Assembly (NCBI GenBank): GCA_003599205.1
Contig: QZJA01000011.1
Location: 1 to 30,895, forward strand
Reading direction: 5' to 3'
Origin: Candidatus Parcubacteria bacterium
GTDB lineage: Bacteria > Patescibacteriota > Patescibacteriia > UBA1558 > GWA2-36-10
DNA length: 30,895 bases
Shown: one piece after another, positions 15,013-22,583 of the stretch
Layout: every line of letters starts with the position of its first letter
Numbering within the stretch: the stretch's first letter is position 1
Translations under genes and position numbers: made by a program
The notes under the pieces: model-generated
Database searches by the model: none
What the model saw: only the letters and a program-made list of their open reading frames with translations
What the model was told of the DNA's origin: nothing

Positions 15013-15600
15013 CTATAAAATGATATCAAATTCGTCAGTGTGGTTATGCTTCTGGTTTGGTTTTTTTATAATATTTTCTACAGCTGCCCAATTACTATCA
15101 GAATCTTTTGGCGCTAAGATGACAACTTCATCACCCTCTTCGCCTTTGAAATATGTAATTGAAGCCATGAGAACTTTATAAACTTTTTCTTCTGCTAAAA
15201 CAACAAACTCGTCTTGCTCTTTGTCCTTGACCAAATAACCAACGATTCTCTTTCTCTCTACTGGCGATATTTGTTTAAAAATAAACGTTCCGTCTCTAGC
15301 AATGGTTAGTTTTAGAATATCACCTTCAACCAATTTTGATTTTGAGGCATAGTTTGCGGGGACAGAATACTTTTTGCCGTCTGGACCAACCATCAATTGT
15401 CCGTCAAAAACGCCCTCAATAATAGTCCCACTTTCTGCCTGTGACTCAGAATTAAGTCCAGCAGCCCTTAAAGAAAAATCTACTGCTTCATTAGATTTTT
15501 TTCCGGCTAATTCAGCTAAAACTAATTTGGTTTTCTTAAGCTCTAGTTCTAAGGTATATACTAAAGATTCTAATTCTTCTATTTTTTTCGCTTTTGGCAT
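15013..15600 (-). CDS. Conserved-looking CPR protein of unknown function upstream of dnaX
   Basis: 195 residues. An N-terminal coiled coil (~5-35, heptads with LESLVYTLELELKKTKLVL) is followed by two beta-rich segments. The first (~58-110) contains GVFDGQLMVGPDGKKYSVP and SKLVEGDILKLTI and looks like a small barrel (OB- or SH3-like); the second (~115-180) contains VYKVLMASITYFKGEEGDEV. The tail is charged and His-containing. There is no membrane segment or catalytic motif. From memory, similar proteins are common in Parcubacteria, often near dnaX; I cannot confirm this here. A nucleic-acid- or replisome-associated role is only a guess from its position 10 nt before dnaX. The ATG is preceded by an A-rich leader without SD. 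Confidence 0.75.
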   Translation of the reverse strand: MPKAKKIEELESLVYTLELELKKTKLVLAELAGKKSNEAVDFSLRAAGLNSESQAESGTIIEGVFDGQLMVGPDGKKYSVPANYASKSKLVEGDILKLTIARDGTFIFKQISPVERKRIVGYLVKDKEQDEFVVLAEEKVYKVLMASITYFKGEEGDEVVILAPKDSDSNWAAVENIIKKPNQKHNHTDEFDIIL

Positions 15601-15677
15601 TTTTGTTTTTATTTATTGAAGAGAAAATCCCTTCTCGGGACTATTTTGGCCCCCCTTGTACCAGTAAATTTATCATA

Positions 15678-15702
15678 AAACGGACTGCTTGGCAATCCGT
15701 TT
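15678..15702 (-). terminator. Terminator of the VirD4-like operon
   Basis: An 11-bp stem (minus strand AAACGGATTGC with GCAGTCCGTTT, one G-U pair, 3-nt loop) is followed by TATGATAAATTT. It lies 30 nt past the stop at 15733. Confidence 0.8.
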
Positions 15703-15732
15703 ATTTATGGCTAACTTTAGAGTAAATTTACA

Positions 15733-18153
15733 CTATATGAGCATCCTATTTTTGATTTCATTTTCCACTGCGTTTCTATCCCGACCATACTTCAAACGAG
15801 AGAGCTCTTTGATGGCTTTAGCTAATTCATAATTGCCTTTTTCGGGCAGAATTGGCTGAAAATTAAAGGCCGGTGGATTTTGATTGTCAACCAATAATCT
15901 TATGTAACAAGTATATTTGGGCATATTGACCAAATCATATTCCGATACAACTGGCGCCATTTGTTTGGCAATAACTTCAGCGTCTTCTACACCAATCCGG
16001 TAAGAGATTATAGTACCGACATTGCCAAAAATCGCATCACGTATTCTAGTGTCGCCACCTTTGACCAATTGAGCAATAAATTGATGGGCCAAGATAAGAT
16101 TTAATTTGTATTTTCTGGCTTCAGACAAGATGATGGAAATACTATCAGTCAAAAAGTTTTGAAATTCATCTATGTAGAGATAAAAATCGTGTCGTTCTTC
16201 TTCTGGTATATCAACTCGACTCATGGCGGCGTACAATAATTTTCCCACCACCACCATACCCAATAAATTGCTATTCATTTCTCCAATCTTACCTTTTGAT
16301 AAATTTATCAAAATAATTTTGTCTTCATCCATAGCCTGCCTAAAATTGAAAGCGGATTTTTGCTGAGAAATTATCGGTCGGATAGTATCGTTGGTGATAA
16401 AAGGAGTAAGCTTGCTGGTAATATAAGGAACCATATTGGCTAGCGATGCTTCACCACCAGCTTTTTGCGCTTCTTTTTCCCAAAAATCTTTAACCAAATC
16501 ATTTTTTACTTTGGCTAATTTTGCTCGGCGATAATTTTCATCAGCCAACACTTTTGGTATTTCCAAGAGTGTTGCTCCTGACTCAGGATCATCCATGATG
16601 AGCAACATAGCATTTCTCATGTACTGTTCAAACATCGGACCACCAGTGGCTTTGAGATCATACAATTTATCAAAAATATTTATCATCTCGTTGATGACAA
16701 AAGTTTTTTGATCTTGGGTAGAAAATTCCAGCATGTTCATAGCCATTGGTCTGGAAGTATCAGCTGGATCAAATATAATAACATCCTCGGCCCGCTCTTT
16801 TGGCACGTGAGTTAGTATCTTCTCTACTAGTTCACCATGAGGATCAACTACACAAACGCCATGACCAGCCTCTATATCTTGCTTTATTAAGGATTCCATA
16901 AAAACTGACTTTCCTGTACCGGTTTGGCCGATTTCGTACATATGACGACGTCTGTCATCATCTTTAATACGCACATAAGTACTCTTTCCCCGGAAAGTGT
17001 TGACGCCCAAAATAATACCATCTTTAGGCATATTACTTGGTGGTGGAGCCTTGACGGCCTCTAGCCAATCAATATTTGGCGTTTCTGAGGTGGGTAAGGG
17101 TAAATGCATAATAGAGACCATCTCCTCTGAATTGAGAAGCAATCTATGCCGAGGATCATAACTGCGATAGATAAAGTCGTTAATTATTTTATCTGGTTTT
17201 TTGGGTATATCAGCTTTGAAGCTATTACCAAATTCATAAATATTGTATTGGGTGTAGCTATTGATAATATCTACCAAATACGCTTGAGATCTTATAGGGT
17301 CTTTACTGGAGACAATAATGCGCACATTAACATCGAGACCAGACTTAGAGGTCTTTTGCTCCATCCCCTTGGCTCTTTCCTGCTCCATGGCTGACATACC
17401 GACCTGAGGTTTAGACGGTTCTTCTTTTGGTTTGCTAGGAGTAATAAAGCTAAAAATGAAGTTAAATACCTTAGCTACACCAATGGAGCTATTGGCACTA
17501 GCCAACGCATGTTGGTAGTCTTCTCCTTTTTGCATTGCTTGGGCAATTTTTCGGCCTCGCTGATGCCATTTTCTTGGAGCAGACTTGAATATATATTGTA
17601 CAGCCGCTGATTCATTTTCTGATAATTTACTCAAACTATTACTAATAGATTCCAAAGGGTCAGTCTCAAAAGTTTTGTATGTTTTGATTGGCAAGCTGAA
17701 ATCACTGCTAAATTTCAAGATACCGGCAGAAATATTACTATTAGCTTGAAATATATTGTAGTCACCTGTTTCTTCAAAATATATCTTTGGATAAACCGCT
17801 TGGAGCTGCTGAATAAAATATTCTTTTAGATGTGGTGGCACAGCAGCATAAAAATTTATAAAACCGTTTCTAGAAACCATTTCTAAAGAAAAAGTCTCTC
17901 TTGACCCAGCTGCTTTTAAGCCGGCAACGGCCGTAAATAAATTTTCTATTTTACCTAAAGAATTTTGAATGTATTCTTTGCTCAATTCCTCTTTTTCTTT
18001 TCTAGTGTATTTAGGAATTTTAATAAGGATGATATCTAATTTCAAATTTTTTTTGTTTTGATTTTTTACTCGACTAAAATAAAAAACTCCTCCTCCAATT
18101 ATTACCAAGAGGAATAAGGCAAGAGTACCTAAAATTAATGTGTAATCCTCCAT
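15733..18153 (-). CDS. VirD4/TraD-like ATPase, fused single-chain form
   Basis: 806 residues. An N-terminal membrane helix (~6-26) precedes a ~370-residue domain matching the separate protein at 773-2272, then the ATPase: DDRRRHMYEIGQTGTGKS with Walker A at 409-416, CVVDPHGELVEKI (~433-445), ILINLSKGKIGEMNSN (~625), and the acidic LYIDEFQNF (~665) typical of VirD4/TraD Walker B. ILAHQFIAQL follows as the sensor region. The family delivers DNA or protein to type IV secretion channels as a membrane-bound hexamer. It starts 5 nt after the helical companion gene. No relaxase, VirB4 or outer-channel gene is seen, so a full conjugation system is not shown; a pilus or surface-assembly role is equally possible. 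Confidence 0.9.
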   Translation of the reverse strand: MEDYTLILGTLALFLLVIIGGGVFYFSRVKNQNKKNLKLDIILIKIPKYTRKEKEELSKEYIQNSLGKIENLFTAVAGLKAAGSRETFSLEMVSRNGFINFYAAVPPHLKEYFIQQLQAVYPKIYFEETGDYNIFQANSNISAGILKFSSDFSLPIKTYKTFETDPLESISNSLSKLSENESAAVQYIFKSAPRKWHQRGRKIAQAMQKGEDYQHALASANSSIGVAKVFNFIFSFITPSKPKEEPSKPQVGMSAMEQERAKGMEQKTSKSGLDVNVRIIVSSKDPIRSQAYLVDIINSYTQYNIYEFGNSFKADIPKKPDKIINDFIYRSYDPRHRLLLNSEEMVSIMHLPLPTSETPNIDWLEAVKAPPPSNMPKDGIILGVNTFRGKSTYVRIKDDDRRRHMYEIGQTGTGKSVFMESLIKQDIEAGHGVCVVDPHGELVEKILTHVPKERAEDVIIFDPADTSRPMAMNMLEFSTQDQKTFVINEMINIFDKLYDLKATGGPMFEQYMRNAMLLIMDDPESGATLLEIPKVLADENYRRAKLAKVKNDLVKDFWEKEAQKAGGEASLANMVPYITSKLTPFITNDTIRPIISQQKSAFNFRQAMDEDKIILINLSKGKIGEMNSNLLGMVVVGKLLYAAMSRVDIPEEERHDFYLYIDEFQNFLTDSISIILSEARKYKLNLILAHQFIAQLVKGGDTRIRDAIFGNVGTIISYRIGVEDAEVIAKQMAPVVSEYDLVNMPKYTCYIRLLVDNQNPPAFNFQPILPEKGNYELAKAIKELSRLKYGRDRNAVENEIKNRMLI

Positions 18154-18158
18154 AAAAG

Positions 18159-18653
18159 TTATTTTTTGCCGTTATATATCTTCATGATATGATCTGCTTT
18201 TATTTTTGCTTCTTGCTCAATATAAAATTTATTTATTTTTGGTATAATTCTCAGCCATTCTAGGATTAAATTAACCACTTGTTTGGCTTTAAGTTTTGTT
18301 TTTAGCATCAAAGTAGCAATCTTCTTGGCAGTTTCTTCACCTTTGGCCTTAAATTTGGCTTGAGTAGCAATATCCATTGTCAAAAAGGCCTGTTCCATGC
18401 CGTTAGCTAAGATGTTTTCTACTTTTTCCAAAATTATATTTTGCTCGGAGATGGTCAAAGTAGTTGCATCAGTAGTTGTTGTTGGCAATTTTATCGGAGT
18501 AGTTGGTGAGACTAATTTTTCTTGATCAGTCTGGACAGATTTTTCAGAAGCGAATTCGCTGGCTTTTTCTCTTTTATTTTCACTAGGACTTTGCTCCGGA
18601 ATTTTTCCCGGAGTTTCAAAGGAGGTTGAATTTTCCAAATTCTTTTCTGGCAT
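18159..18653 (-). CDS. Helical companion protein of the VirD4-like ATPase, unknown function
   Basis: 164 residues. Residues 1-~65 are low-complexity and rich in Ser, Thr, Glu, Lys and Pro (probably disordered), and ~68-164 are strongly helical (ISEQNIILEKVENIL to the end) with hydrophobic heptads such as ATLMLKTKLKAKQVVNLILEW. There is no signal peptide. It sits 7 nt after the PH-like gene and 5 nt before the ATPase gene, so the three are one operon. I infer a cytoplasmic adaptor or assembly factor of the ATPase. A TATAAT box ends 6 nt before the ATG and could start a leaderless transcript. Confidence 0.7.
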   Translation of the reverse strand: MPEKNLENSTSFETPGKIPEQSPSENKREKASEFASEKSVQTDQEKLVSPTTPIKLPTTTTDATTLTISEQNIILEKVENILANGMEQAFLTMDIATQAKFKAKGEETAKKIATLMLKTKLKAKQVVNLILEWLRIIPKINKFYIEQEAKIKADHIMKIYNGKK

Positions 18654-18660
18654 GAATATA

Positions 18661-19116
18661 TTATAACAGATTTCGGCTGTTTAAGTAAGTTTCTATTTGG
18701 GAAAAAAGTAATTCTCTATCTTTTAAATTCTGTAAATACAACTTCTTTTTTTGAATATGAAGACAAATACTATTTCTACCAATTTTGTCGATTTTATCAA
18801 TTGAAGATAAATAAAGGCTACCGGCTAACTTAAAATTAACCTTATTTATAGCTTGTAGATATATTAATCTGTTATTAGTGAGTAGGTAGCAGTCATTAAC
18901 TGCCAAAATCTGTCTAACTAAAGCAAATAACATTAAAATCACTAGGAAAAACCAGAGCACTATTCCTGCCTCACCAGCACGCCAAGCCGGAAACATCAAG
19001 AAAAACAAGGAAAGCAACAACAATAAAAATAAATAGAACTTAAAAACAGATTTTTTTAAGCCGGCATTAAGTATTAGGGCTTCACCTTCCTTTAAATATT
19101 TGTTAAAATTAGCCAA
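18661..19116 (-). CDS. PH-domain-like membrane protein
   Basis: 151 residues. After a short cytoplasmic start (YLKEGEALILNAGLKKS) come two membrane helices (~26-45 and ~50-70), then a C-terminal region with YLLTNNRLIYLQAI, SSIDKIDKI and IQKKKLYLQNL that fits the bacterial PH-like domain (YdbS/YdbT, bPH2 type). Such proteins are generally membrane-associated and of unknown role. Only a TTG start at 19116 is available in frame; no ATG or GTG lies near. First gene of the operon with the helical companion and the ATPase. Confidence 0.75.
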   Translation of the reverse strand: MANFNKYLKEGEALILNAGLKKSVFKFYLFLLLLLSLFFLMFPAWRAGEAGIVLWFFLVILMLFALVRQILAVNDCYLLTNNRLIYLQAINKVNFKLAGSLYLSSIDKIDKIGRNSICLHIQKKKLYLQNLKDRELLFSQIETYLNSRNLL

Positions 19117-19128
19117 GGGAATTATACT
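19100..19128. promoter_or_regulatory. Predicted bidirectional promoter with shared -10
   Basis: Plus strand: TTGTTA (4/6) at 19100-19105, 17-nt spacer, TATACT (5/6) at 19123-19128, serving the small plus-strand gene. Minus strand: a perfect TATAAT at 19126-19121 overlaps it and faces the PH-like gene, whose TTG start is only 4 nt further on. The two -10 boxes share four base pairs. Confidence 0.45.
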
Positions 19129-19149
19129 TAATAATTAATTTCTAACGAG

Positions 19150-19245
19150 GTGAAGAAAAAAACTCAAAAAGTAGTTTGGTTTATATTGGCCGTATTTATG
19201 ATCTTGTCCATGATATTATGGACTGTTGGTTTAGGGAGCATTTAG
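19150..19245 (+). CDS. Candidate 31-residue single-helix membrane protein
   Basis: GTG start at 19150, stop TAG at 19243-19245. The peptide begins VKKKTQKVV and continues as one hydrophobic helix ending in TVGLGSI. Lys-rich start plus one helix is the layout of tiny membrane proteins such as the DUF4044-like group of Firmicutes. A promoter with 17-nt spacing lies upstream and gives a leader of about 15 nt. Its last codons overlap the stop of lepA on the other strand by 4 nt. It fills the only gap between lepA and the PH-like gene. Function unknown. Confidence 0.5.
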   Translation: MKKKTQKVVWFILAVFMILSMILWTVGLGSI

Positions 19246-21008
19246 CGCTTTAAAATAGCCAAATAGGCCTCCTGAGGGATGTCTACTTTGCCTAGTTTGG
19301 CCATCTTTTTTTTGCCTTTTTTCTGTTTTTCCAAAAGTTTTCTCTTACGGGTGACATCACCACCATACAATTTAGCGGTCACATCCTTTCTTAAAGCGGG
19401 TAATTTTTCAGCGGCAATAATTTTACCACCGACAGCTGCTTGAAGTTTTACGGCAAATTGTTGGCGTGGCAAAACATCTTTTAATTTTTTGACTATTTTT
19501 TTACCTACAGAAAAAGCCTGATCTTTATAGACCAAAGTAGTCAAAGCTTCAGTTGGATGTTCGGCCACCCAGATTTCCATTTTGACCAAACTGCAATCCC
19601 TATAATCAGCAAAATCATAATTAAGTGAAGCATAGCCCGAAGATATGCTTTTTATGTTGTCATAAAAGTCTACTAAGATATTACATAAAGGAATTTGGTA
19701 ATTTAAAATTACCCGATCTTCATCTATATATTGAGTATCTTTGGAAATACCTCTTTGCTCAGCAATATATGACATCAATCCGCCGATATATTTTTTAGGC
19801 GTTACCACTTCTATATTCATATATGGCTCCTCTATCCTTTCTATTTTTGACGGATCAGGAAAGTCCAGAGGCGTAGTCAAGACAGTGGTTGTTCCATTTC
19901 TTAAAAAAAGATTATAAGCAACGGTCGGTGTGGTAACTATCAGCTCCAAGTTGAATTCTCTTTTTAAGCGTTCTTGAAAAATTTCTAGATGAAGCATGCC
20001 CAAAAAGCCGCAACGGAAACCAAAACCCAAAGCCTGTGAACTAGCTGGTTCAAAAGCCAAACTAGCATCGCTCAGTTTTAATTTTAGTATAGCTTCTCTT
20101 AGTTTATGATAATCATTACCTTCCTGAGGAAAAACACCGGCGTAAACCATTGGTTTTACCTGTTTGTAGCCCGGCAGTGCTTTGACGTCACTTTTTACAT
20201 GGGCAATAGTATCACCAACTTGTGCTTTTTCTAGATTTTTAACGCCCGTTACCAAATAGCCGATATTGCCGTTGGTAATTTTTTCAGCGCTGACCCATTG
20301 AGGTTTAAAATAACCTACATCTAATACTTCTGATTCTTCATTATTGGCCAAAAATTTTACGTGGTCACCTTTGTTTATCTGGCCACCAAACAATCTTATA
20401 TAAATCACTACACCACGATACTCGTCGTAGCCAGAATCAAAAATCAAAGCGCGCAATTCATTTTCTGTGATCTTTGGCGGTGGTACTTTTTCAACTATAA
20501 CGTCAAGCACAGCCTCTACACCCTCGCCTGTCTTGGCAGAAACTTTGTAAATATCCTTTGCTTCACAACCAATCAAATTGACAATTTCTTTACTTACTTT
20601 TTCCACATCAGCTGCCGGCAAATCTATTTTATTGATTACTGGAATAATTACTAAATTTTGTTCTATGGCCAAATATAAATTAGCTAGAGTCTGCGCTTCA
20701 ATACCTTGAGTGGCATCTACTAGCAATATCGCTCCTTCAACAGCAGCCAAAGAGCGAGAAACTTCGTAAGTAAAATCCACGTGACCCGGAGTATCTATCA
20801 AATTCAAAATAGACCCCCGCCAATCCATTCGGGCTGGCTGTAGTTTTATGGTAATACCTCTTTCTCTTTCTAGCTCCATCTGGTCCAAAAGCTGGGCCTT
20901 CATTTTCCTTTTTTCTACCGTACCCGTGATTTCCAGCATTCTATCAGCCAAAGTAGATTTACCATGGTCTATATGAGCGATTATACAGAAATTTCTAATG
21001 TTTTCCAT
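19242..21008 (-). CDS. lepA: Elongation factor 4 (ribosome back-translocase)
   Basis: 588 residues, full length. The GTPase binds ribosomes and acts during initiation/elongation and in assembly under stress. G1 AHIDHGKSTL (11-20), the switch I region RGITIK, G3 DTPGHVDF, G4 NKIDLP and an SAKTG G5 are intact; domain II and the EF-4-specific C-terminal domain (PRQQFAVKLQAAVGGKIIA, then YGGDVTRKRKLLEKQKKGKKKMA) follow. The start lies inside the end of murJ (14-nt overlap), so it is the last gene of the envelope operon. The ATG is followed directly by the standard ENIRNFCIIAH. Confidence 0.97.
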   Translation of the reverse strand: MENIRNFCIIAHIDHGKSTLADRMLEITGTVEKRKMKAQLLDQMELERERGITIKLQPARMDWRGSILNLIDTPGHVDFTYEVSRSLAAVEGAILLVDATQGIEAQTLANLYLAIEQNLVIIPVINKIDLPAADVEKVSKEIVNLIGCEAKDIYKVSAKTGEGVEAVLDVIVEKVPPPKITENELRALIFDSGYDEYRGVVIYIRLFGGQINKGDHVKFLANNEESEVLDVGYFKPQWVSAEKITNGNIGYLVTGVKNLEKAQVGDTIAHVKSDVKALPGYKQVKPMVYAGVFPQEGNDYHKLREAILKLKLSDASLAFEPASSQALGFGFRCGFLGMLHLEIFQERLKREFNLELIVTTPTVAYNLFLRNGTTTVLTTPLDFPDPSKIERIEEPYMNIEVVTPKKYIGGLMSYIAEQRGISKDTQYIDEDRVILNYQIPLCNILVDFYDNIKSISSGYASLNYDFADYRDCSLVKMEIWVAEHPTEALTTLVYKDQAFSVGKKIVKKLKDVLPRQQFAVKLQAAVGGKIIAAEKLPALRKDVTAKLYGGDVTRKRKLLEKQKKGKKKMAKLGKVDIPQEAYLAILKR

Positions 21009-22581
21009 TGGAGAATAATAAGCAGAATTTTTTAAACAATCGACGGAAGATTTCTACCTCTTCCAGCTTGAATAATATACTTAAAATTAGGTAAGTAAGC
21101 AAGCCTAGGAGCCCAGCGCCTACTCCTTGCGTAAATATGCCCCAAAAAGTCTGCATATTTACCAACGGCGCCAAAAGATAAAGGCCAGCATAGCAAATAG
21201 CACCGGCTGACATGCCATTTAGAGAAATCATTAGTAGCGACTTAAATATCTTATTATCATCAATATCATGCACCCTAAGATGAAGACTAACATATAAAAG
21301 TAGCATATTTATGATACTAGAAATAGAAAAAGCCAAAGCTAAGCCCATAACTCCCATCCACTGAGCCAGCCACCAGGACAAGAGTATGTTGACGGCAATA
21401 GAAAATATACTAATCAGCATTGGGGTCTTGGTATCTTCATGAGCATAAAAAGATCTAGCCAAAAGTGGTATTAAACCTTGAGCAAACATAGACAAAGCAA
21501 AAAGGCCTAGTGTCTGAGCAGTATCTTTGGTATTTTCCCAATTAAATGCCCCGCTTCCTAATATTACTCTGACTATTTGAGCTCGCAAAACCAAAATCAA
21601 TATTGATATTGGGATAACTAAAAATAAAATTCTTCTAAAGCTAATTGAAAAATTTTCAGCAAAAAGTTTTGAATTATTTTCATTGACCGCTTGCGTAAAA
21701 GTCGGAAAAACTGCAATTGCCAAAGAAACGGCAAATAAGCTAATCGGTAGGCTTTGGAGGTTATTGGCGAGATTAAAGACAGCAATACTGCCGACGCTTA
21801 AAGTAGAAGCGATCATGGTGATGATAACTAAGTTGAACTGGCCAGCAGCTAAGCCAATGGTTCGGGGTAACATCAATTTGAGAATTTTTCTCAAACTGTG
21901 ATCAAATTTTAGAGAAAAATTATAATGCCAGCCATGTTTTAATGCCTCGGGCAGTTGGACCAAGAGATGAAGTATGGCTCCTAAAAATACTCCCCAAGCC
22001 AGACCACTTAAACCAAAATAAGGATAAAACCAAACTATGCCGACAATTATACCAATATTATAAAAACTGGCTGCTAGAGAAAAAGAAAAGAATTTTTTCC
22101 AAGAATTTAATACTCCACCTATGACATTTGAGGCTACAAAAAATATTATTGCCAAAAGCATAATCCGAGTAAGCGTAACTGTTTCGACTAATTGCCAAGC
22201 TGAAAATCCTGGTGTAAACACTGGCACTATTTGTGGAGCAAAAATATAAGCAATAATAACTAATAACGCTACGGTAATCAAAAAGAAGTTCATAACTGAA
22301 TTAGCCAGGACTATGCCCTGCTCTTTATCTTTATTCCAGACCTTTTGAAATACTGGTATAAAAGCAGAAGTTAAAGCACCTAAGACCAAAGTATTAAATA
22401 TCAAATCGGGTAAACGAAAGGCTGAATAATATATATCTGATAATTCGCCTGCTCCAAAGTTATGAGCTATCAATCGCTCTCTAAATAACGCAAATAATTT
22501 TGATAAAAAAGAAAAGAAGGCGATTAAAAATGCACCCCCTGTGACAGTGTTATTGATTTTATGCCACAATTTTTGCCACAT
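20995..22581 (-). CDS. murJ: Lipid II flippase MurJ
   Basis: 528 residues with about 13-14 membrane helices of the MOP/MVF flippase family. It begins with a short cytoplasmic stretch and GGAFLIAFFSFLSKLFALFR, followed by the ERLIAHNFGAGELSDIYYSAFRLPD block (here broken across two helices) typical of MurJ. FNTLVLGALTSAFIPVF is the matching second helix. It moves lipid II from the inner to the outer face of the membrane. Only 2 nt separate it from the DUF4012 gene upstream and it overlaps lepA downstream. A Wzx-type polysaccharide flippase is an alternative given the glycosyltransferase neighbours, but the length and N-terminal block favour MurJ. Confidence 0.92.
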   Translation of the reverse strand: MWQKLWHKINNTVTGGAFLIAFFSFLSKLFALFRERLIAHNFGAGELSDIYYSAFRLPDLIFNTLVLGALTSAFIPVFQKVWNKDKEQGIVLANSVMNFFLITVALLVIIAYIFAPQIVPVFTPGFSAWQLVETVTLTRIMLLAIIFFVASNVIGGVLNSWKKFFSFSLAASFYNIGIIVGIVWFYPYFGLSGLAWGVFLGAILHLLVQLPEALKHGWHYNFSLKFDHSLRKILKLMLPRTIGLAAGQFNLVIITMIASTLSVGSIAVFNLANNLQSLPISLFAVSLAIAVFPTFTQAVNENNSKLFAENFSISFRRILFLVIPISILILVLRAQIVRVILGSGAFNWENTKDTAQTLGLFALSMFAQGLIPLLARSFYAHEDTKTPMLISIFSIAVNILLSWWLAQWMGVMGLALAFSISSIINMLLLYVSLHLRVHDIDDNKIFKSLLMISLNGMSAGAICYAGLYLLAPLVNMQTFWGIFTQGVGAGLLGLLTYLILSILFKLEEVEIFRRLFKKFCLLFSNGKH

Positions 22582-22583
22582 AT

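Noticed and set aside
15601..15677. Riboswitch or promoter in the G-rich leader before the 195-residue gene
   Set aside because: Short complementary runs (TCCC/GGGA) are too weak to support a structured RNA, and no -35/-10 pair with good spacing was found.
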